Source of the DNA: Powellomyces hirtus
Lineage: Eukaryota > Chytridiomycota > Chytridiomycetes > Spizellomycetales > Powellomycetaceae
DNA length: 64,000 bases
NCBI GenBank assembly: GCA_025526995.1
Contig: JAHLKG010000022.1
Coordinates: 248,001 to 312,000 of the forward strand
Direction of reading: 5' to 3'
Below are positions 59,501 to 64,000 of this stretch, in pieces (position 1 is the stretch's first letter; each line of letters opens with the position of its first letter). A program made the translations under genes and the position numbers. The notes beneath the pieces were generated by a model. It was given only the letters and a program-made list of their open reading frames with translations, was not told where the DNA came from and did no database searches.

Positions 59501-61760
59501 CGACGGCGAGGTCGAGGGCGGCATAGCCGAGGTCAGCCTGGATTTTGGGAAGGGTGTCCGGGAGGGCAACGTTAGCAGACCCAAGGACGGAGAATCCGGG
59601 TGCGGTGGTCATTTGGTCGACCGCGAGTGAGTTGATCGAGAAGGGGAGCTCGGTCCCGTTCTTGGTGAGCATGTCCATCAAACACGGGATGCAGAGGATC
59701 GGGGGGAGGGGGAGTTTGATAGTTGAGTCCTGGAAGAGCATTTTGGACCAGGCAAAAGGAGCAGGTGCGGTTCCTGATGCGGGGGCAAAGAAGGCCAGTT
59801 CTTTCATGTTGATGCTCGAGTTGGTGGGGACGGCAGCCAGGAGCGGGTTCATGGCTGTGGCGAGAGCGACGGCGGCCGGGAGCGAGTTTTCGGGTCTGAT
59901 GACGATGGTGGTGGAGATGGCCATTCCATCGTCCGCGGTGGCGATGGTCAATGGGTACAGGTCGAGACCCAGGGTCCGCTGGTCGGCGCCGTAGAGAGCG
60001 GCGGAGACGTTGTAGTTGATGGAAATGGTGGGGGGAAGGGGGAGGAGACGGGGCAGGCCGAGGGTTGCGGGGACAATGATTTGGTCAGAGAGAACGTTGG
60101 CCGCGATTTTGGTCGTACCCGCGAGTTTGGAGATGCCTTCGAGGGTCAGGAGCTTACGGATGTCTTCAAATTTGAGTGCTTCGAGGATATCGCCCATGGG
60201 CAGGTACAGCGCCAAAGGACCGGTGATTTGGGAGACCCAGTCGCACTTGTCGAGTTGAACGGGTCCGATGAGGGCGACCGAGAGGTTCTTGTAGTCACCC
60301 GTGACGAGCAATTTGTTGAGCAGGGAGGAGATGGTTTGTGAGACCTTTTCCTTGCTGATGGCCGGGTTGTCGAACGTGATGTCGACGACGAGGTTGAGCT
60401 TGTTGATATCGTCGGGGACGAGTTCGAGTTCGCGGATTTTGAGGTTCAGCATGGTATTGTTTTCAATCATGAGTCCAAAGCCCGCGCCGTTAATTTTGGC
60501 AATGTTGATCTTGGTCGGGTTTTCCATAAAGATGGTGGTCGCGATCGTGAGTCCCTTATCGTTCATGACGAGATCCAGGGCCTGGATGTTGATGTCCGGG
60601 AAGCCGAGTCCGGGGAGGATGGAGATCAAGTCCTGCTGTCGGAAATGCTGTTTCATTTTCGAGTTGAGGCCTTTGGATTTGAGGAAGGATGGCATGGACT
60701 GGAGGAGGGATTTGAGGTTGGAGTCGGCGTGGTCGATTTTGCCGAGGTTGAGGTAGAGCGGGAGGCCCTTGTACCAGGTGATGCCAAACATTTTGATGGG
60801 GAATTTACCACGGGCCTGGAATTCGAGGTCGCGGACACCGGCGGGGTTGGAGAAGCGGGCAACGAGGTCCGACGTACGCTCGGGGTCACAGTTGTCCAGA
60901 CCGACTGTACCGGCCAGTTCAAACACGAGTCCCTTGTTGAGGGTGGCTTTGAATCCGGGGATGTGGAGGTTGACAAGCCCATGCTTCGTGTCGCCACGTT
61001 CATGGAGCTGGATATCACATTCGCCGATTTCAACAGTTACGGGGAGCCAGTGCGGGGCGGGTAAGGCGGCTTTGACGGCGAATCCAAGCGAGTTGGCTGC
61101 GTAGTTGTTGAGAACCATTTTCTGGAGATCGACATCGGTCATCTTCTGCTTGTTGAGTTCGTGCTGGACCATTTTGGGGATGACGACAAAGTAGCCGAGC
61201 GGGATGACGATGATCATGAACAGGGTAAAGAAGATGACGAGGTGGAGGAGGATGAATTGCCAGCGACGGAACCGGCCACCGCAGTAACGGGGCACGCGGC
61301 GTTGCTTGTCGGTCAAGCCAGGGGTTTTGTAGTCGTAGACGGGTTTGTACCAACCGAGGATTTTATGACCGAGGTGTCGCTTGGGGCCACCCTTTTCGGA
61401 AAAGTTATCGTCGGCGGTCCGGTGGAGGACCGATTCGGGGTCATAATAATCGTCGTCGTCATCGCCATGGGGCGCGGTGTTGTGGTAATGGTCCGAGGTC
61501 ATGAGCTCTTCTCGGGCCTTTGCTTTGTCGTGGACGGAAGCGTAAGCGGCGACCGCTTCGTACTCGCCGTCATGGTAGGCGACTGGGTTGGCGTGGCGGG
61601 GGAGGGTGGTGGAAGAGACCTGCTCTTCGTTGTAGGCCTCTTGCAAGGCGGGGCTGTCGATGGTGGTGTGGTCGGGGTGGTGGAGGAGAGTGTGCTCTTC
61701 GGTGGCGATCGGGGTGAGCGGGCCGTCCGTAGTAGGGACTGGGTTTGCCGACGAGGCCAT
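50520..61760 (-). CDS. Giant intronless single-pass membrane protein with about 16 LEA2-like repeats
   Basis: One uninterrupted frame of 3746 codons. Residues 1-166 are hydrophilic with acidic runs (DDDDDYYD). A single hydrophobic helix at about 168-195 (WQFILLHLVIFFTLFMIIVI) follows basic RFRR, predicting type II topology with a cytosolic N-terminus. The rest is a long array of related modules of roughly 170 to 200 residues. Each has a strand block such as LGVSANVGIKLPFPLTASIG or LGVNAAVGLKLPFQLTLNIG, a central FxDxxxTQxxVxxLV helix and a GxSxxDxIxxLSKV motif. This resembles LEA2/DUF3712-type lumenal domains, as in the fungal vacuolar protein Tag1, but here multiplied. Such modules can form lipid-binding grooves or bridges. 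The C-terminal 150 residues are Pro/Ala-rich and end in a basic RRSATRKAKRAAHKHVKR tail. The start at 61760 gives the first complete cytosolic segment. Function is unproven. Confidence 0.88.
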   Translation of the reverse strand: MASSANPVPTTDGPLTPIATEEHTLLHHPDHTTIDSPALQEAYNEEQVSSTTLPRHANPVAYHDGEYEAVAAYASVHDKAKAREELMTSDHYHNTAPHGDDDDDYYDPESVLHRTADDNFSEKGGPKRHLGHKILGWYKPVYDYKTPGLTDKQRRVPRYCGGRFRRWQFILLHLVIFFTLFMIIVIPLGYFVVIPKMVQHELNKQKMTDVDLQKMVLNNYAANSLGFAVKAALPAPHWLPVTVEIGECDIQLHERGDTKHGLVNLHIPGFKATLNKGLVFELAGTVGLDNCDPERTSDLVARFSNPAGVRDLEFQARGKFPIKMFGITWYKGLPLYLNLGKIDHADSNLKSLLQSMPSFLKSKGLNSKMKQHFRQQDLISILPGLGFPDINIQALDLVMNDKGLTIATTIFMENPTKINIAKINGAGFGLMIENNTMLNLKIRELELVPDDINKLNLVVDITFDNPAISKEKVSQTISSLLNKLLVTGDYKNLSVALIGPVQLDKCDWVSQITGPLALYLPMGDILEALKFEDIRKLLTLEGISKLAGTTKIAANVLSDQIIVPATLGLPRLLPLPPTISINYNVSAALYGADQRTLGLDLYPLTIATADDGMAISTTIVIRPENSLPAAVALATAMNPLLAAVPTNSSINMKELAFFAPASGTAPAPFAWSKMLFQDSTIKLPLPPILCIPCLMDMLTKNGTELPFSINSLAVDQMTTAPGFSVLGSANVALPDTLPKIQADLGYAALDLAVERVPAAAVALPAGVKFIPNGQPVALNAQAVLSRDPALPAKMQSLVNSLMLNGSIPSSVGISNLMFGASQNTSFVTFSKLNIELSTASLKDLVGKTIDTLKGTLLKPGMIKPTAAEFELLTPTTANVGLAADFVNPTNISISIGHLDADVLLQDNRLISLALPPVKLTLGPGGIDIKAAVELSTGADGMDAHIAALVTEVMQSVPITALFGATNVVLSPAGTRGTASPAIIDQIKTVRITVSPDIINEINPLANPETSPIDMSALLPGDDILNQFNIDPRAASLETLPGAVLAASALVGYTNPLALAATLPFVQFTMAINDVAIVVIQIFDIKLLRGAAELGPKLVLAFDQTDGSVPDLVAEAVSEVLQGRISQKFSVYDILFGTSPQAVNNLLGKVNVDLRFITDELDVNALIQQAKGLLPFDLPMKAGDLLSAAGNLVQGTIGLETLPQKTLGVNAAVGLKLPFQLTLNIGYLASKVGINTHPLLAFLLPTGIKIIPADGTSNIALNTAIPFEDDEPAQDAVGRLVANFFQGDSLDTSIDLSGMALGSAPGDTINALSKVHLALGLDALIALDGPSDIFSLVGNVRPAIGGATLETRPGNNLGLVVDMGLALPLKIAAKVGYVGAAVGLNQNPMLNFLLPTGLVIDASGPMTALNLNTELKFVDTEATQSAVNDLVNNLIGGRHLGAVIGLGNLAIGHSQGDLITALSKVQLPADLERGMGVMGISLPFNIGSTISALHAQIHSVKLHTAPNKAMLMNAAADFDLPFPVSLRLGYAALSAEMDNFPLADAVVPAGMLIAANGPAGRAALQVPQDIRLQFTDVLGTQEALRDLVDGFIYSGNFATRAGVRNVHLGNSNSDADRLTIVSKIDIDLALKELLQAAGFSVPMSLPELSGLVSNMGTLIVATQPAKTLAINAGADFNLPLPFPVDINIGHVAVKANLDGRPDTAHPVCDVNVPSRIIMNTVAGTPRAVQVAAFLKFTDVEATRDEVNKLVQQALGTDHLDAIFGANAVQLGDSAADLVTAFNLVNIRLPIGKLVQDMGIQLPIRFGQVAGNMNLEINRVNVATAAAQTLTAGANVAFDFPLPVALSFETGFFYTGLSLDSNNLGSIRLPQKLTLSSLGGKRKVLDLNANLVFSTAEDVQQSVADLVDNALGKNRLGMTAGIAGPLFGSADTPEDRITIISKVQVELGLDDLVGGMVELPLDLSKLGSAALADGVIGLATKPQKTLGVSANVGIKLPFPLTASIGYFGAAIGVNADLGSAEMNPLASLAPLQNLNLTSPGVLALATDILFTDTDATQTDIATLVERAFNGPALNGRAGLNQIKFGASASDLYQILNKVNARLNLDQVAAMAGLKVPLQLGELAGLAKISPKDVAVVTQPGGRLDVAAQADLALPFRVQVTIGHFGTSVGVNGQRLLDLALPISVTAPATGPNVSRLNVNTTLAFNQNENVEALKTEVNNLVNHVLNGKPDPAILNIRKVQLGASTTDLITAFSKIDLPLQLDTFLPGMGIKVPLDLTGSDLLGSLSLSGDIGAKILPGKTIAFNGTAGIKLPFNVNLRAGWVGADAAVNDAPLARVGMPLTVAPAADGVVNLALNTNVIVIEDVDRTPPAVAKVVTNYFGNNKLDSTAGVSNLQFGYSQQDVIQAFSGISAALPLDALVGADRIDVGQMLAKMLSSGGLGSLRLRKLLVDFTPENLLNFALGASIPELQSAIKINANVPYLRAAALAMDKVALADATITDFALVNPFAMDFNSVIAIKDSDDLARMIAEYAMTFMKTQTFPGTLELGGVSVGASPTDAIVALSQSVIPVTLNPIIQVLLGGSSAGGESSLSIVTSATGIIIELKNALLGTVRVSVNQAMVEFMPAQTLAVQLNVGLQLELPLTLNIPYFAVNMGLDRTPFLGMEMMGLKTAAGTNGTTTADLSLAMGIKFVDSDDLAKKIAAIFDAILNKQAPQGYLTLNGLGVGASKENHIQAFKKATLPIPLSYLVGMVGNTATSISLDPIAIIKAIGLRLSNIVLKTEPNRKVRFAVVAAFSSNMPITIKNLNHLALDIVIDKTPVINMIIGGINLAAGANNIPITTDMEFPAGAQDVVTKLFNDIMENPQGMTQIIAVKNLVFGFSKDDAIKFLNKAAIGFPVKTLLGAAGDANTGSLIDLFLQLIGIPPGTLTPEKLMQMITIGKANFDLGQPGKVIAAVDAGIAGLPVVVDIDIGYFAADVVLNKVLLTNIELGQGLKITTNGGVISFSIDLILELNDSDEMATIIADIVNKLFGVNGGGSGTSPTIGVMKTLFGFSKSDNIDTFYGAAIVMPIESILSQVQTMIGPLITQLMNMELPAGWGLDGIDLDVASEDTLAVDVRGHSPANGQFALNLPFATLTVFIPMRDAPGDFVIPNIENFQLKDGALGGHIGVQIKRDNMIAIGLGRMLGDIVFHRPFTYSGVKLTRAGVKGISFGTKAQPFKLLSKVNVVIDIEKYVDQIWDSMNKDPVVIEDISAIMDQRGFASHVKIIQAVTLPLNIKMGMIGAKVKYAINGAQYAVSDIEVPAKNVKFGPTMIDLDLAILPDINPATGIIEPLYDALERLLTWRSFSNLANMGYVTIQGSNGAVFNSLDQLAMLCPDLTFWEPLHIDLPVPVAPIQEDGLALLPLGVELWFPNQWNFGLQVGQIVIQLKNGDRDLLRVATNGAAYILNKNQGGTQKGTRNFILAVLFPMDFKEILRSILNPIGALKRFFQHLKDLFNPKAYRAHITVQDANNQEVAWFTSCMDIIFTQRFAENSLGPILGAVLTKSIVHVFGAIIKIPFLNLEKIPFIKELVDGSNDVLARVPKPIQFGGSLGSIVGAGFDNIAPLNPALFGMQPLQLPANFSALFGLNGTEPLPVLPPAAPANVTIPLPPSATPAAPAVPKPTAAPEAEPAPKPEETKAPATPATPPAGGNNNGNNAPAESPKPAAAEPAAAPAPAAAAATNAPPARVRRSATRKAKRAAHKHVKRV

Positions 61761-64000
61761 ATTAGGATTAGTTTTCCGATGTGATGGTCGGGAACAGGGA
61801 AAGGTGGTATGGGGTATTCGTAGGAAGGGAAATCCGGGCGAATGCTACAGGGGGGAAACACACACGCACACGCCAACGAACGACTTGTACAATAACAAAC
61901 GAGAACGATACCTACTATTCTATTCTATAGATGCTCAGGCTTGATCGAGGTGCGAAAAAAAAGGACGCACAACCGTCTATATGCCTGCATGTACAAAACG
62001 TAGCAGGAACGCAGGAGGATTGCACAACAAAAGGAGACCAGCTCCGTTTGCACAAAGGGGACGGGAAGGAGAGGGGTAGGCAGGTGTTGTTGGTGGTTGA
62101 AGGAACTAACAAACAGGCAAAGGGCGGTGTAGCGGCGGGGGTATTGGATAGACTGTATATAAAGCGGGGGTGGAGGGGTGCTGGGGGGCAGGTGCAGTGC
62201 CGCTGGATGTGTTTTGCGGCTCGGCTGACAAGTGGGGGAATGTCTTGTGCGAGTTGAGAGAGTGTACAGGTAACGGACGCAAGCCTTCAGTGCCTCAATG
62301 GGGGACTTTTGGAGGGAGAAGAGAGAGAGAAATTAAAAATTTCTCTGTTTGTTGGACGGATTTGGCAGATTGCGTCCCAAATGCGGAAAGCGCCAGAGCC
62401 GTTTGGCAGTGCAGGAACCGTAGAACGAGAGCGAAAGGGCGAGTGGGTGGTGTGGGTGGTGGGTGGTTGGAGACTGCTCTCTCTCTGTCGGAACGCAGTG
62501 TACGCTGATGGAAACGCGCAGAACGGCGGGCAGGAAAAGAAGCGAGGCGGACGCCCGCTTTACGACGCCTACAAGTCCCAATTCCACACAGTACATCATT
62601 TGGGCATGGGGGGGGGCGAATGTCGACAACGGCCCCATGTGCCTCACGCGAAACAGACGGACGCTCAAGAGAATGCGCGTTGAATGTGATACATTGACAG
62701 GCGAGGTGCGAGGTGAGACGCGCGCTGAAACTCCGCCTGAGACTCGGAAAGTGTCAGAAATACTTCTTTCCCCGTGACTTCTGTCCACGTGATGATGAGA
62801 CTTCTAGGATGACATCACTCCCTCATGTTTATCCTTGATCTATCCGTCACGTGGAAGTCATTTGAGGAAAGGCGGCATGATTCAAATAGGATTGTAATTC
62901 GAAAGGATTTCCATTCAATCAGTCATTCATTCATTCACTCAACGATATCTATGGCCCAAGTGTGCATGAGAATGATGAAATATCGAGGGGAATGCAATGC
63001 AATGGTTTGATATCATGTGATATGATATGATATGGATGGACGTGGGGTTGTTGGCACATGCTTGTTGTGTGTGTGGGTTGGCAAATACAACAGATTCGCT
63101 TTTGTCGTTTCTGTACCGCTTTCGACACCTCGGAGCTTCTCACAAACATTTCGCTAAACTCACACTCACTACTGGGCCACCCCTCGCTCGCATGCCTTTT
63201 TCACATGACTTTCCACCCTTCTTGTCTGTCTTCAGCCGTGCCACGATCGCACAGGGATGCATCTCGGCCAGCCGTGCGTCTCACTCCACGCTCGCACCGC
63301 ACTTTATGTCATCTGGAGCGAGTCAATCATTGAGTCGGGATGCGGCCGTGTAACTACTGACTCGCATCCTCCTATCTAATTGCTCCCAGAACGGCACACA
63401 GAGACACATGTGGGAATGCTTTCCCCCCCACCGCGTACCACCTTCCGTCTGTTCCCTGCGTATTTATATGGCGGTTCGCGTTCCACAAGGGAAATGGGCG
63501 GCCCTATGCATGGCCCGCCTTGCCGCGCGGGATATTAGCAGGGATATTAGGCAAAAATGGCTATTATGCCGTGCGCAAATCTGGCGCCCGTTCCACCGCA
63601 GACGCCCAAATGCAGAAATGCTAGAGGTGGGGCAGACTTTGCATTCACAGTGCCCACCGCAACCTGTCCCAGGACCAGCAACAGCATTGTCACTTCCCTG
63701 TCACTGTACAGTTCACTGTCCACCACTCGACAATTGTGTCGTTGCTCATCACTCAAAGAGCGAGACTCTAAACCACTCTTCAAATATCTATCAGAAAAAG
63801 TACATTTCGTGCATGTCCACGCATTCACCCGCGCTTGTGCGTCTACACAATAGTACAGTCGTAGACAAGACTCGGGCCCGTCCCCCATCCCCAACCTCAA
63901 TTTTCGCACGGTAAAAAAACAAAGATAAAATAACAGCGCAGGGGAACCTACGATTTATGGTGATCCCAGAGCTGCCGTTTTAACGAATTCCAGTGCCGCG
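61761..64000. other. Upstream and right-edge region without a recognised gene
   Basis: About 2.2 kb. The first few hundred bases are the promoter and 5' UTR of the giant minus-strand gene. Simple-sequence tracts occur: ATTCATTCATTCACTC (about 62922-62940) and a GATATCATGTGATATGATAT run (about 63008-63031). Short frames on both strands look non-coding. A gene beginning beyond 64000 cannot be excluded. Confidence 0.45.

Noticed and set aside
54570..59630. Very long plus-strand frames (745 and 791 codons) opposite the giant LEA2-repeat gene
   Set aside because: They are antisense shadows. The sense gene avoids TTA, CTA and TCA codons, so the opposite strand lacks stops. The predicted products are low-complexity Gly/Glu/Arg/Asp strings without domains.
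62900..63040. CRISPR-like or satellite array
   Set aside because: Only short simple-sequence runs (ATTC and GATAT types) are present, with no spacer-repeat order.

Overview
The window is eukaryotic nuclear DNA. Its genes carry short GT-AG spliceosomal introns, mostly about 40 to 110 bp, often with a CTAAC/CTAAT-like branch point, and both strands are densely used. Gene content points to a fungus. It includes a fungal-type AMPK gamma subunit, an OPT-family transporter, a Cue2-like CUE/Smr nuclease, importin-11/Kap120 and a giant LEA2-repeat membrane protein. Retained animal-like genes (a BORC subunit 8 homologue, PDAP1, a PARP with ankyrin repeats, a CHFR-type zinc module) make an early-diverging, chytrid-like fungus more likely than a Dikarya species. 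That placement is inference. No rRNA, tRNA, CRISPR array or intact transposase was seen.

Layout. 0.1-2.3 kb: BORCS8-like gene (-) and SNF4/AMPK gamma (+), divergent across 157 bp. 2.3-5.2 kb: no convincing gene. 5.2-6.9 kb: Cue2-like no-go-decay nuclease. 7.1-8.5 kb: a degenerate tandem duplication and a frame-broken relic. 8.7-15.3 kb: eIF2B beta (-), importin-11/Kap120 (+), NDUFS4 (-). 15.7-18.2 kb: F-box protein (+) and MORN-repeat protein (-). 18.5-29.4 kb: one very large minus-strand PARP gene. 30.5-30.7 kb: array of TCACATGA boxes ahead of a single-pass membrane glycoprotein gene (30.9-33.7 kb). 34.7-36.8 kb: OPT transporter. 38.4 kb: small inverted-repeat element. 39.1-41.2 kb: AGC kinase. 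41.4-44.2 kb: two unrecognised genes. 44.6-49.8 kb: PDAP1 (-), tRNA adenosine deaminase ADAT1/Tad1 (+), two-finger C2H2 protein (+). 50.5-61.8 kb: an uninterrupted 3746-codon LEA2-repeat gene (-). 61.8-64 kb: no gene seen.

Most genes are housekeeping: energy sensing, translation initiation, ribosome rescue, nuclear import, complex I, tRNA editing. They do not form one pathway. The standout is the PARP gene, which joins a chromodomain, a long ankyrin array, a WGR domain, the PARP regulatory and catalytic domains, a CHFR-type C-terminal zinc (PBZ-like) module and an acidic tail in one predicted polypeptide of roughly 3,200 residues. This would combine a chromatin reader, an ADP-ribose writer and a probable poly(ADP-ribose) reader. 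The second is the intronless LEA2-repeat protein. Exon boundaries were deduced by hand from reading frame, splice consensus and remembered family sequences. No alignment or search was run.
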